Positions 1 through 7,831 of a DNA stretch of 11,424 nt are shown here, in pieces (within the stretch, counting starts at the first letter, position 1; each line of letters begins with the position of its first letter). The notes below the pieces were generated by a model. It was not told the origin of the DNA, did no database searches, and saw only the letters and a program-made list of their open reading frames with translations. The position numbers were made by a program, and so were the translations under genes. This stretch comes from Pseudomonadota bacterium. GTDB lineage: Bacteria; Myxococcota; UBA9042; PHBI01. The stretch lies in contig SYAK01000368.1 of assembly GCA_005788935.1 (NCBI GenBank), positions 1-11,424 on the forward strand. The letters are read 5' to 3'.

Positions 1-52
1 CGAGGACGTTGCCTTTCGCGATGAATTCACCGAACTCCTGCTTCATGCCCAT
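1..52 (-). CDS. mscL: Large-conductance mechanosensitive channel MscL, N-terminal fragment (runs off left edge)
   Basis: Only the first 17 codons are inside the window, reading leftward from the ATG at 52-50. They give MGMKQEFGEFIAKGNVL, which matches the very conserved amphipathic N-terminal helix and start of TM1 of MscL (E. coli begins [22 protein letters not shown]). MscL is a small inner-membrane homopentamer that opens under membrane tension and releases solutes on hypo-osmotic shock. A GGAG lies 7 nt before the ATG, which supports this start; a second ATG two codons later is possible. The gene is divergent from the 172-aa protein gene, and the 169 bp between them must hold both promoters. 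The call rests on a short but characteristic segment; the rest of the protein is not visible. Confidence 0.82.
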   Translation of the reverse strand, partial: MGMKQEFGEFIAKGNVL

Positions 53-123
53 GTGCGTGCTCCCAAGATGACAGATTGCATCGAAGGCGCGAGGAGCCGC
101 GCCGCGCGCAAATGACATGCGAT

Positions 124-147
124 TTCACGTGAAGTCCACAGTGGACT
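124..147. promoter_or_regulatory. Two abutting palindromes in the divergent mscL / 172-aa gene intergenic region
   Basis: TTCACGTGAA (124-133) is a perfect 10-bp palindrome with a CACGTG core. It shares its last base with AGTCCAC-A-GTGGACT (133-147), a perfect 7-bp inverted repeat around one central base. The pair ends 12 bp before the TTGACA promoter candidate at 160. That position would suit an activator for the rightward gene or a regulator of both divergent genes. No particular regulator can be named, and short palindromes also arise by chance in GC-rich DNA. Confidence 0.4.
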
Positions 148-159
148 GCGGCCGCGGCT

Positions 160-188
160 TTGACAGCAGGGGGTCGGCCTGTCATCCT
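160..188 (+). promoter_or_regulatory. Candidate sigma70-type promoter for the 172-aa gene and cupin gene
   Basis: A perfect -35 TTGACA (160-165) is followed after 17 bp by CATCCT (183-188), which matches the -10 consensus at only three of six positions. Transcription would start near 195 and leave a leader of about 27 nt containing the ribosome site AGGAG at 211-215, 6 nt before the ATG at 222. A second TTGACAGC element with the same 17-bp spacing and a CAT-type -10 precedes the rightward gene at the other end of the window, which adds some support. Confidence 0.45.
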
Positions 189-193
189 GTGAT

Positions 194-203
194 CGTTCGA
201 ACG
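194..203. promoter_or_regulatory. Palindrome CGTTCGAACG at the predicted transcription start
   Basis: This perfect 10-bp palindrome sits between the -10 candidate (183-188) and the ribosome site (211-215), over the expected transcription start. A repressor bound here would block the 172-aa gene and cupin gene. It is a possible operator only; no second copy was noticed in the window. Confidence 0.3.
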
Positions 204-221
204 TCCCACGAGGAGCATCCC

Positions 222-740
222 ATGCCGAAGACCCAGGCCGAGTCCCCGAAGAAGGCCGCCGCCGCCGCCAAGGCCGAGGCCCCGAAGAACCCCGCCAAGA
301 AGGCGGCCGCCGCCGCTGTCGGCGTCGACGCTCAGACCGAGGTGCTAGCGCCCAAACCCGAAGAGAAGGCCAAGCCCGAGGCGAAGGCCAAGAAGGCCGC
401 CGCCGCGAAGATCATCCCGCTGCCCGAGTCGACCGAGGAGCTCCTCGCCCACCCCGAGATCAAGGTCTCTGGCGCGGGTTCTTTCGAGGGCAAGCTGCCC
501 GTCGAGATCGGCAAGCTGCTCATCGCGGGCGTCGCGGCCGAGGGGGTCTATGACGGCGCGCTCGACGTGAAGTCCATCCTCGAGAACTATGTCGACGGCG
601 GCAAGATCGAGGCCCTGAAGATCAACGCTGGCAAGTCCCTGACGTGGCTCAAGTTCTACGCGGGAGACACCGAGGTCGGCTACCTGTTCGACGGCACGAA
701 GCTCTCGGGCATGGTCAGCGACGGCTTCATCTCGCAGTGA
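222..740 (+). CDS. Lys/Ala-rich tailed protein of unknown function, 172 aa
   Basis: I do not recognise the family. The start at 222 is chosen because AGGAG (211-215) lies 6 nt upstream; an in-frame ATG at 117 has no such site and would extend the protein through the promoter region. Residues 1-65 are low-complexity and rich in Lys, Ala, Pro and Glu, with three KKAAAA blocks (about 10-16, 26-32 and 57-62), like the disordered basic tails of histone H1-like bacterial proteins. Residues 66-172 look folded: a hydrophobic segment around 91-105 (KLPVEIGKLLIAGVAAEGVY), then alternating hydrophobic/Gly turns ending in DGFISQ. No signal peptide or membrane helix is evident. The cupin gene overlaps the stop by 4 nt, so the two are probably cotranslated. 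DNA or nucleoid binding is a guess from the tail alone. Confidence 0.8.
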   Translation: MPKTQAESPKKAAAAAKAEAPKNPAKKAAAAAVGVDAQTEVLAPKPEEKAKPEAKAKKAAAAKIIPLPESTEELLAHPEIKVSGAGSFEGKLPVEIGKLLIAGVAAEGVYDGALDVKSILENYVDGGKIEALKINAGKSLTWLKFYAGDTEVGYLFDGTKLSGMVSDGFISQ

Positions 741-1207
741 GCGTGAGGGCTGTCGCGGCGCTGGCCGCGCTCGCGTGGGCTGGGCTCGGGGTCGCGCGGG
801 CGGACCTGCCGCCGCCGCCCGAGGTCTCCCCCGCCTCGCTGGGGCCAGTGGTCGTCCGCGGCGCCGCGACCCCGGCGCACACGTTCGCCAAGGGGCTCGG
901 GACCGCGCAGGTCTTCTTCGACGCGGCGTCGGGCTCGCCCGAGGTCGCGCTGGCGCTGCTCGTGCTGAAGCCGGGCGCCGCCGTGGCAGCCCATGTCCAC
1001 GCGGACAGCGTCGAGCTGCTGTACGTCCTCGAGGGTCAAGCCGAGATGCGCGTCGGGGCCGAGACGTTGACCATCGGGCCTGGCGACGCGGCGCGCATCC
1101 CGAAGGGGGTCGAGCACACGGCCCGCGTCCTCGGCAAGCGCTCGCTGCGCGCGTTGCAGCTCTACATGCCGCCTGGCCCCGAGCAGCGCTTCAAGCTGCA
1201 GCGCTGA
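737..1207 (+). CDS. Secreted single-domain cupin protein, 156 aa
   Basis: The GTG at 737 overlaps the preceding stop (GTGA). It gives a Sec-type signal peptide: MSVR, a hydrophobic Ala/Leu stretch, then ARA|DL with cleavage near residue 22, followed by a short Pro-rich segment. The mature part is one cupin barrel. Motif 1 is textbook: G80, five residues, H86-V-H88, four residues, E93, six residues, G100. Motif 2 has G116, P122, G124 and H127. H86, H88, E93 and H127 should bind one metal ion. The family covers dioxygenases, isomerases and sensors, so no substrate can be assigned. Export to the periplasm or surface is inferred from the leader. No separate ribosome site is visible, which fits translational coupling to the 172-aa gene. 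It ends 3 nt from the convergent hydrolase gene. Confidence 0.85.
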   Translation: MSVRAVAALAALAWAGLGVARADLPPPPEVSPASLGPVVVRGAATPAHTFAKGLGTAQVFFDAASGSPEVALALLVLKPGAAVAAHVHADSVELLYVLEGQAEMRVGAETLTIGPGDAARIPKGVEHTARVLGKRSLRALQLYMPPGPEQRFKLQR

Positions 1208-1210
1208 GGT

Positions 1211-2470
1211 TCAGCCGTGGCGTGACCCCGCGAGCGCGTCACAGTCGTAGAGGGCGCGCGTCAGTTCGAGGGCCCGCTTGGAACGGATGCGCCAGTCCAT
1301 GCGGTTCGTGACGTAGCCGATGGCGAGCCCCTCGACCGGGTCCGCCCAGCCGAGTGTGCCGCCCATGCCGGCGTGCCCGAAGCTCTCCGGGTTCGGCGAG
1401 AACACGTGGCGCTCTTCCTTCAGGAAGCCGTTGGACCAGCCGAGCGGCTTGCACAGCACCTGGTCGCGCTCGGACCAGCCAAGGCGCGCATAGGCCGGCA
1501 AGAGCGTCTTTGCTTGCAGATAGCGCCGTCCCCCGTGCTCGCCGTCGCCTGCAAAAGGCAGGTAGGCTCGGGCGACACCGCGCGCAGTGCCCGTGGCGCC
1601 AGCCCAGGCGAGCTCCGCCCGGGTGGCGGGCGGATGGTTGTAGGCCGTGACGCCCTCGCGCGGCAGCGACGGGTTCAGGAAGGCCCCGCGGACGGTCGAG
1701 CCGCGGGTCAGGAAGGCGCGGAAGACACCCGCCTCGGCCGAGTCGCGGGCCGTGGCGGCGGCGAGCAGCATGTTGCCGATCCGCTCTGCGGCGGCGGGCG
1801 GGTAGAGGCTCGCCATGCGGGCGTCCTCGGATGGCGGGGTCCCGAGCGTCACGTCGGAGCCGAGGGGCTCGAAGAGCTCACGCCGCAGGAACGGGCCGAG
1901 CTCCTCTCCCGCGACGCGGCGGAACAGCTCGCTCGCGTAGAGGCCGAAGGTCGTCGCGTGGTAACCCTGGTCGGTGCCCGGGGTCCACGCGGGGCGCTGC
2001 GTCTCGAGGGCGTGGCGGATGAAGTCGGCGCGGGCGAGGGTGCAGCAGTCCGCAAGCGACACCTTCACGTCGAGCGTGGCGAGGCCCCCGCGGTGGCCGA
2101 GCAGCGTCCCGACCGTCATCGAGGCCTTGCCGTTCTTCGCGAATGCCGGCCAGTAGCGCGCCACCGGGGCGTCCCAATCGAGCAGACCACGGTCGGCGAG
2201 CAGGTGCAGCGCCATCGCCGCGAAGCCCTTCGTCACCGAGAAGACGACGACGCGTGTGTCGCGCTCCCACGCGCGCTTCGACGCGACGTCCGCGAGACCG
2301 CCCCAAAGGTCCACGACTGGCTCGCCACGGCGGAAGACCGCGAAGCCGCCGCCGATGTGTTCGCCGGCCGCGACCTGGCGTGCAAACACCCGCGCCACCC
2401 GCTCGAAGCCGGGGGCGACACCGCCCTGAAGCCCCTCGAACCTGCCCGCCGCGTCCAGCCAGCCTGTCAT
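1211..2470 (-). CDS. Serine hydrolase of the class C beta-lactamase-like / family VIII esterase (EstB) type, 419 aa
   Basis: The ATG at 2470 has GGAGG 7 nt upstream (2478-2482); in-frame starts at 2494 and 2581 lack this. The fold is the penicillin-binding/class C beta-lactamase type. The nucleophile motif S78-V-T-K81 is followed by a catalytic-Tyr motif Y170-H-A-T-T-F-G, as in EstB-type esterases. Near the C-terminus FGHAGMGGTLGWADP occupies the place of the KTG box, and the nearby YVTNRM is also typical of EstB. Such enzymes usually hydrolyse short-chain esters, sometimes beta-lactams or amides. Length about 400 aa is normal. No signal peptide is seen, so it is probably cytoplasmic. It follows mukB on the same strand after 76 bp and could share its transcript, but nothing links it to chromosome organisation. 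The exact substrate is unknown. Confidence 0.9.
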   Translation of the reverse strand: MTGWLDAAGRFEGLQGGVAPGFERVARVFARQVAAGEHIGGGFAVFRRGEPVVDLWGGLADVASKRAWERDTRVVVFSVTKGFAAMALHLLADRGLLDWDAPVARYWPAFAKNGKASMTVGTLLGHRGGLATLDVKVSLADCCTLARADFIRHALETQRPAWTPGTDQGYHATTFGLYASELFRRVAGEELGPFLRRELFEPLGSDVTLGTPPSEDARMASLYPPAAAERIGNMLLAAATARDSAEAGVFRAFLTRGSTVRGAFLNPSLPREGVTAYNHPPATRAELAWAGATGTARGVARAYLPFAGDGEHGGRRYLQAKTLLPAYARLGWSERDQVLCKPLGWSNGFLKEERHVFSPNPESFGHAGMGGTLGWADPVEGLAIGYVTNRMDWRIRSKRALELTRALYDCDALAGSRHG

Positions 2471-2477
2471 CGCGTCG

Positions 2478-2482
2478 CCTCC
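2478..2482 (-). promoter_or_regulatory. Ribosome binding site deciding the hydrolase start
   Basis: GGAGG on the minus strand, 7 nt before the ATG at 2470. It favours this start over the upstream in-frame candidates at 2494 and 2581, the latter of which would overlap the end of mukB. Confidence 0.7.
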
Positions 2483-2502
2483 GTGCCTTGTCATGGGATG
2501 TT

Positions 2503-2526
2503 TCAGGCGCATTCGTCTACGCCTGA
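2503..2526. repeat. Inverted repeat between mukB and the hydrolase gene
   Basis: TCAGGCG (2503-2509) and CGCCTGA (2520-2526) are perfect 7-bp arms around a 10-nt loop. A further TCAGGC at 2547-2552 overlaps the mukB stop and could pair alternatively with the middle copy. On the minus strand the hairpin would form in the 76-nt gap after mukB. No T-run follows, so it is not a classical intrinsic terminator. It might attenuate transcription, stabilise the mukB mRNA end, or be a binding site for the hydrolase promoter. Confidence 0.35.
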
Positions 2527-2546
2527 GGTGTGTCAGAATGCTCGAT

Positions 2547-5500
2547 TCAGGCCTCCGCCCGCTCGGCGACGACCGCGCCACGCAGCAGGCGGCGTCCCGA
2601 GGAACGAACCTCCTCGGTGCCGTCGGGGCCCAGGATGCGGACGAGGCGGTAGGTCGTGTTGCCGCCCGCGCGCGCGACCTCGGGGGCCGCGATGAGCAGC
2701 TGCAGCTCGAGCTTCTCGCACAGCTCGAAGAGGATTCCGAGGTTGTCCTGCGACAACCGCGTCGCCTCGTCGAGGAAGAGCAGCCGCAGCGACCCGCGCT
2801 CGGACGTCTTGCGGAGCAGCATCGCGTCGTGCTCCCACGATTTCAGGACCGCCATCATGACGGCTGCGCCGACGCCGATGGCCTCGCCTGTCGACAGGCG
2901 CGTCGGATTCGCGAGCTCCCACGCGCTGCCCGCTTGCCGCCTGATTTCCACTTGCAGATCAAGGTATTCGCGATAGTCGAGCAGCCGATCGCCGCCCGTC
3001 CGCCCGCCGCCGTAGCGCCGGAAGAGCTCGTCGAGGGCCTCCTCGATGGGCAGGTTCGGCTCGAAGAGCAGCTGTTGGGCGGCCCCGTCGCGGAGGGCGC
3101 GGAGGACGGCCTCCATGCGCTCGACCGGCCGGACGCGGACCTGCATCGCCTCGATGCTGCCGAAGCCGACGCCGTCGAGGTCGCCGTTGAGGCGCGTGAC
3201 CTGCGATCGGGCGCGACGCATCTGGGTGTCGATGTGGCGCGCGACGTCGTTGCTCTGCCCGCGCAGCGTCTTCTCCTGTTGCGCGAGGCGCTCCTCGAGA
3301 CGCGCGAGGTGTTCGCGCAGACGTCCGAGCGCCTCGAGCGGGTCGTCCACCTCGGCGACCTGAGCGGGGACGCGGCGGCGCAGCCAGTCCCGGACGCGGA
3401 TCCAGGCCTCGAGCCAGCCCTCGACCGCGCCCGGGATGGCCGCGTCTCTCGGGGAGGGCTGCGAGGCGACGGGGGGCGGCGTCTCGGTCGCGTCGACGGG
3501 TGGCGACCCTTGGGACTCGGGGGGCTCCGTGACGAGGCCGGCCCCGAGCTGGTCGAGGAAGGCCCGCAGCTGCCATGCTGGCTCCTGGCCGTCCTTCAGG
3601 CGGCCCAGGCGCTCGACGACGAGGCCTGCGCGGGCGCGGGCCCGGACCCAGGCCTCCGCCGAGCCGAGCGACGCGAGCTCTTTCCGGCCGCCCTCGTGGT
3701 AGGCCGCCGCGAGGACGCCGCGGGCCGACGCCAGCTCGCGGAGGCGGTTCCAGCGCTGGGCTGCCGGCTGCCACGCCTGCTCTTCCACGGTGAGACGCCA
3801 GCGCGCGTCCTGCGCGAGGTCGAGCGCCTGACGGACCCGCTCCTCGAAGCGCACAGTCTCGGCCCGGATCTCGCGCTCCTGCTGCTCGAGCGCGGCTGCC
3901 TCGAGGCGCAGCTCCTTCGCGCGGGCCTCCATGACCTCGACCGCGTCGCGGCTCGCGTCTTCGATGCCCGACTCGGCCAGCTCTCGCCGCGTCGCTTCGA
4001 GGGCCGCCTCGTGCGCATGCCATGCGCCCCGGGCCCGACTCGCACCGTCCTGAGCCCGCAGGGCGCGCTCGATGGCGTCCTTCAGCTCGGCCTCGCTCGC
4101 GGTCGCGTGTGCTTCGGCCTGCCGCAGCTGGTCCTCGAGGGCCGGTCGTACGGCCTCGCTCTGGCGCAGCGCGACCTCCGCGTCCGCCCAGGCGAGCGCC
4201 GCCTTGTGCTCTGCGAGCCAGCGCAGGCGCCCGACCACCCCCGACAGCGCGTCGCGCTCCGCCGAGAGGGCCTGGCGCTGCGTCTTCTGGGCCGCGATCT
4301 CGGCCTCGCCTGGCGGTGGTGTCCGCAGCACATCGAGCCCGAGCTCGACCACGCGCCGATCGGCCGTCGCGAGGCGGAGCCGCGTCTCACCCGCGCGGGC
4401 CTGCGCGAGCTGCCGCTCGAGTGTCAGAACCTCGGCCCCGACGTCCGCTCCCTCAAGCCAGTGGGCCTCACCGAGCAGGCGGCGCAGCGCGGCCTTGCGG
4501 CGCTTGAGATCCTCGGCCTCGCGCGCGAGTTTCTCCCCCTGCGCGAGCGCGACCTTGCGGGCCGTGACTGCAGACTCCGCCGCCTGCCGGGCGGCCTCGA
4601 GCTCAGGCGCCGGGTCGGGCCGCTCGAGCAGCTCAGCATCGGGGAGCCAGCCATCGAGTGCTGCCAACCGCTCTGACAGTGAGGCTTCTTCGGCCCGGGC
4701 GGCCTCGATTGCGAATCCAAGCGCCTCGAACTCTGCCCGGAGTCGATCGAGCGCCAGCTCGCGCGCCCGCCGCCCGACGACGGGCTGGGATGGCAGGCGC
4801 GAGACCCGCACCACGCCAGCGTCCTCGCGTACGATGACGGCCGGGCCGACGCGCTCGCTCGTCCCGGCTCCCCCCTCCTCGAGCTCGCGCGAGCGTGCCA
4901 CCGACACGAGTCGCACGTCCGCGGGCAGCTCGGCGCTCGTCTCCATCGCTGCCGCGATCTGACTCGCCGCCGCCGTCGGATCGACCACGACGACGGCCTG
5001 ACGCCAGGCCCCGAGCCGCGCCTCGAGCTCGGCTGCCCCGTCGACCGCGACGTCCTCGAAGCGCTCGACGAAGAGCTCGCCGCCGACGAGGTCGCGGGCC
5101 GCCGCGAGGCTGTCGTCGAGTCCGCCCGAACCGAGCTGCAGCGCGTGGATCTGCCGCCTCAGCTCGCCGCGCGTCCGCTCGTCTTCGACCCGCCGCGCCC
5201 GCACCTCGTCGCGCCGCCCGAGCGTCGCAACCCGCGCAGCCAGTAGCGCCGCCCGCGTCGTGACCCCCGTCCGCTCGCGCAGCACGCGCCACCGCTCGGT
5301 CAATGGCTCGAGTTCGCGCACCTTGCGCTGCGCCTCGGTGGCCTCCCGCAGCTCGGCCTCGGCCTGTGTCCGCGCGGCCTTCAGGGCGTCATCGGCGGCC
5401 GCCTCCGCCACCTCGGCCGCAGCGAGCGCCGTCTCGACGTCGGCGGGGCCCTTGTAGTGCCCGAGTCCGTCCGCGATCGCGCGCGCCGCCGCCTGCGAAG

Positions 5501-7106
5501 CCGCGTCCCGCTTCCTCAGCTCGAGACGCTTCGGCAAGGTCGGCAGCTGCTCGACCACCGCCTCGATGGCGCGCAGCTCGGCGAGCACCTCGCGGGCCCG
5601 CAGCTCGGCGCTCACAGGGACGGCCGGCATCCCGGTCAGGCGCTCGAGCGACGCCAGGACCTTCTGGTACTCGGCCCGCTGCATGGCCCCCACGGCCACC
5701 GCGCGCTCGAGGCGGACGAGCTCCTCGTCGAGGCCCTTCAGCTGGGCGTCGACCCGCGCCGCGACGACGCTCGCGCCCTCGGCCTCGACGTCGACGCCGG
5801 GCAGCGCATTGGACACATGCGCGAGCCGCTCGCGGGCGAGCTTGTGCTGCGCCGCACGCCGCTCGATCTCCTCGAGGCCAGCCTTCAGATCCGCGATGCC
5901 GCGTCCCGCCGCCGCAAGAGCCGTGCGCGCGTCGTCCCAGGTCCGCTGCGCCGTGTCGCGCTGCTGTTCCATGTCTTTGAGCGCCTGTGCCTTTTCCTCG
6001 GCCTCACGCCCGAGGTGGCTCGCCTCGCGCTCCATCCGGGCGACACGCCGCGCGACGTCCCAGGCACGCCGCGTGCGGTCGAGCAGACCGTCGAGATCGT
6101 CGGCCGCGACCTTCGACGCCTCGCGGCGGGAGGCGAGATCGCGCACCTTGTGGTGCGCCGCGTCGAGCTGCCGTTCGAGCTCGGCCCGCCGCGCCTCGAA
6201 CCCGTCGAGCTTCCGCCGCGCCTCGTCGACCTTCAGCCGCCGCTCCTCGGCCTCCGAGCGCGTCGCGTGGACGACCGACGCGAACATGGACTGCCCAGCA
6301 TCCCACACGCCATGAATCTCGTGCTCGACGCGCCGCGCGTCCTCGACCTCACGCCGCGTCTTGCGGCACGCGTCGAGGTTCTGGCGCATGCGCTTCAGCG
6401 TGTCTGCGAGTCCGGTCTCCTCGCGCAGCAGGAACTCGCGCATCCCGCCTGTCAGCGCGCGCGAGATGCCTCCGACCATCGAGGTGCGCAGCATCTCATT
6501 GAATTTGCTTCGATCTTCGTCGGTTTGCAGGCGCAGTGGCAGCACCCCGCGCTCGAAGAGCTCGGCGAAATACTCGCGCGCGGTCGCGAAGACCCGCATC
6601 CGTCCGCCCGCCGCCGCGACCTGGATGCGCATATCGTCGAGGTCGATTACGGACTCGACGCCGCCTGACTCTCGCAAGAGCAATCGATGCAGCGCCGATC
6701 CAGCGGACAGGTCGCTGATGATGAAGGGCGTCGGCTCGACCGTCGGCTCACCGCGACGCTCGAGGCGGACGCAGGCCATGAAGCGCTCGCCGCCCGCGAC
6801 CTCGAACTCCATGGCCGCGAACGATGGCCGCCCGCCAGCGCCGAGGCGCCCGTAGATGCCTCGGTCGCCGCCAGTCGCCCCGGTCTCGCCGACGTTCGTG
6901 AAACGGAGGCGGCTCATGTCGGGCAGCAGCACGACGTAAGCGGCGATCATGACGGTGGTCTTGCCCGCTCCGTTGGCCCCCTCGAGGGCCGTCACCATCG
7001 GGTCGAGCTCGTAGCGGTTGAAGAAGACGCCCTTCCAGTTGACGAGTGTCAGGGCGACCGCGCGGGTCCTCGGGCTTGAGACGGGGTTCGCAACGTCGAC
7101 GCTCAT
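2547..7106 (-). CDS. mukB: Chromosome partition protein MukB (SMC-like condensin ATPase), 1519 aa
   Basis: MukB is the SMC-like ATPase of the MukBEF condensin, which compacts and segregates the chromosome by loop extrusion. The Walker A G43-ANGAGK-T50 lies in a segment (LVNWKGVFFNRYELD) close to E. coli MukB. A coiled coil of Glu/Arg/Ala heptads runs from about 230 to 660. The hinge, about 665-785, keeps the MukB-type VRVSRLPSQPVVGRRARE (E. coli WRYSRFPEVPLFGRAARE). The return coil leads to LLDYREYLDLQVEI, the signature LSTGEAIG (from 1404) and Walker B LRLLFLDEA (1440-1448). Length is near the 1486 aa of E. coli. ATG at 7106 overlaps the mukE stop (ATGA) and GGAGG (7114-7118) precedes it. 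One oddity is a Pro/Ser/Thr-rich insertion at about 1187-1228. MksB/JetC and SbcC are less likely given the hinge and head similarity. Confidence 0.93.
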   Translation of the reverse strand: MSVDVANPVSSPRTRAVALTLVNWKGVFFNRYELDPMVTALEGANGAGKTTVMIAAYVVLLPDMSRLRFTNVGETGATGGDRGIYGRLGAGGRPSFAAMEFEVAGGERFMACVRLERRGEPTVEPTPFIISDLSAGSALHRLLLRESGGVESVIDLDDMRIQVAAAGGRMRVFATAREYFAELFERGVLPLRLQTDEDRSKFNEMLRTSMVGGISRALTGGMREFLLREETGLADTLKRMRQNLDACRKTRREVEDARRVEHEIHGVWDAGQSMFASVVHATRSEAEERRLKVDEARRKLDGFEARRAELERQLDAAHHKVRDLASRREASKVAADDLDGLLDRTRRAWDVARRVARMEREASHLGREAEEKAQALKDMEQQRDTAQRTWDDARTALAAAGRGIADLKAGLEEIERRAAQHKLARERLAHVSNALPGVDVEAEGASVVAARVDAQLKGLDEELVRLERAVAVGAMQRAEYQKVLASLERLTGMPAVPVSAELRAREVLAELRAIEAVVEQLPTLPKRLELRKRDAASQAAARAIADGLGHYKGPADVETALAAAEVAEAAADDALKAARTQAEAELREATEAQRKVRELEPLTERWRVLRERTGVTTRAALLAARVATLGRRDEVRARRVEDERTRGELRRQIHALQLGSGGLDDSLAAARDLVGGELFVERFEDVAVDGAAELEARLGAWRQAVVVVDPTAAASQIAAAMETSAELPADVRLVSVARSRELEEGGAGTSERVGPAVIVREDAGVVRVSRLPSQPVVGRRARELALDRLRAEFEALGFAIEAARAEEASLSERLAALDGWLPDAELLERPDPAPELEAARQAAESAVTARKVALAQGEKLAREAEDLKRRKAALRRLLGEAHWLEGADVGAEVLTLERQLAQARAGETRLRLATADRRVVELGLDVLRTPPPGEAEIAAQKTQRQALSAERDALSGVVGRLRWLAEHKAALAWADAEVALRQSEAVRPALEDQLRQAEAHATASEAELKDAIERALRAQDGASRARGAWHAHEAALEATRRELAESGIEDASRDAVEVMEARAKELRLEAAALEQQEREIRAETVRFEERVRQALDLAQDARWRLTVEEQAWQPAAQRWNRLRELASARGVLAAAYHEGGRKELASLGSAEAWVRARARAGLVVERLGRLKDGQEPAWQLRAFLDQLGAGLVTEPPESQGSPPVDATETPPPVASQPSPRDAAIPGAVEGWLEAWIRVRDWLRRRVPAQVAEVDDPLEALGRLREHLARLEERLAQQEKTLRGQSNDVARHIDTQMRRARSQVTRLNGDLDGVGFGSIEAMQVRVRPVERMEAVLRALRDGAAQQLLFEPNLPIEEALDELFRRYGGGRTGGDRLLDYREYLDLQVEIRRQAGSAWELANPTRLSTGEAIGVGAAVMMAVLKSWEHDAMLLRKTSERGSLRLLFLDEATRLSQDNLGILFELCEKLELQLLIAAPEVARAGGNTTYRLVRILGPDGTEEVRSSGRRLLRGAVVAERAEA

Positions 7107-7831
7107 GCCGCCCCCTCCACGTCGTCCGCCTCGGTCTCTTCGTCATCCGCGTCGATCGCGGCCGAAGCGCTTGCCTCGTCCGGAGTCTCCGGGGTCGGCG
7201 TCCCGGGGTCCCAGATGGCCCGCCCGCCCGCCATCAGAGACTCCAGGGCCTGGCGCGGGTCGCCCATCCCCTGCACCGGTTCGCAGAAGCGCAGCACCGA
7301 GGCCCGCAACGCGATACGCTCTTCATCGAGGAGCTCGCAGAAACCGAGCGCCGCGAGACCTCGCAGGGCCCGCTCGAGCTCGCGCCGGACAGACTCATGG
7401 GCGAGCCGCTCGTCGGCCTTGCGCTTGCGTGGATGCAGCGCGGCCATGAGGCGTGCCTCACCGACGATGTGGGCGAGCATCTCCACGATCTGCGATCGCG
7501 TCACGACGCCGCCCGTCTCGACCGTCGACGGGTCGAGCCAGGTGAGGGCGAGCGCCTGCCCCGCGAGCATCTCCGCGAGCCCCAGGTGCCGGCGCCCGAG
7601 GCGTTCGGCCTGTGGGAGGAGGAAGAAGTAACCGCCCGAGGCGTGTACGAACTCGTAGCCGTAGCGGTGGTAGAAGCGCTCGAGGTGCCCCTGCGCGTCC
7701 CGCAGGAACTCGTAGCGCGCGGCGTCCTCGGCGTCGATGTGGCGCCCGAAGCGGAGCGCGAGATCGGCGTCCGGGAAGAGCGGGTCCTCGATGACCTCGA
7801 GGAGGGTGGGGTACTGCGCGTCGAAGCTCAT
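7103..7831 (-). CDS. mukE: Chromosome partition protein MukE, 242 aa
   Basis: MukE is the dimeric winged-helix (KITE-type) subunit that binds the MukF kleisin and DNA in the condensin complex. The similarity to E. coli MukE (234 aa) runs the full length: PLFPDADLALRFGRHI (17-32; E. coli PLFPALDSALRSGRHI), then LERFYHRYGYEFVHASGGYFFLLP in residues 50-73, and VLRFCEPVQGMGDPRQALESL near 179-199 (E. coli [21 protein letters not shown]). The C-terminus from about 215 is acidic and disordered, as in E. coli. The ATG at 7831 overlaps the mukF stop (ATGA) and is preceded by a strong GGGAGGA (7837-7843) with a 5-nt spacer. The mukB start overlaps its stop in the same way, so the three subunits are likely made in coupled fashion. 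Confidence 0.93.
   Translation of the reverse strand: MSFDAQYPTLLEVIEDPLFPDADLALRFGRHIDAEDAARYEFLRDAQGHLERFYHRYGYEFVHASGGYFFLLPQAERLGRRHLGLAEMLAGQALALTWLDPSTVETGGVVTRSQIVEMLAHIVGEARLMAALHPRKRKADERLAHESVRRELERALRGLAALGFCELLDEERIALRASVLRFCEPVQGMGDPRQALESLMAGGRAIWDPGTPTPETPDEASASAAIDADDEETEADDVEGAA

Noticed and set aside
1211..2470. True beta-lactamase conferring resistance
   Set aside because: It has no signal peptide, and the Y-H-A-T and HAGMGG motifs are those of EstB-type esterases. The SxxK motif alone does not show beta-lactamase activity.
2493..4676. Long rightward open frame (727 codons) opposite mukB, and a similar one at 5457-6668
   Set aside because: Both lie antisense to convincing MukB coding sequence. 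They read as Leu/Arg/Glu/Ala-rich composition without motifs, as expected opposite a GC-rich coiled-coil gene.
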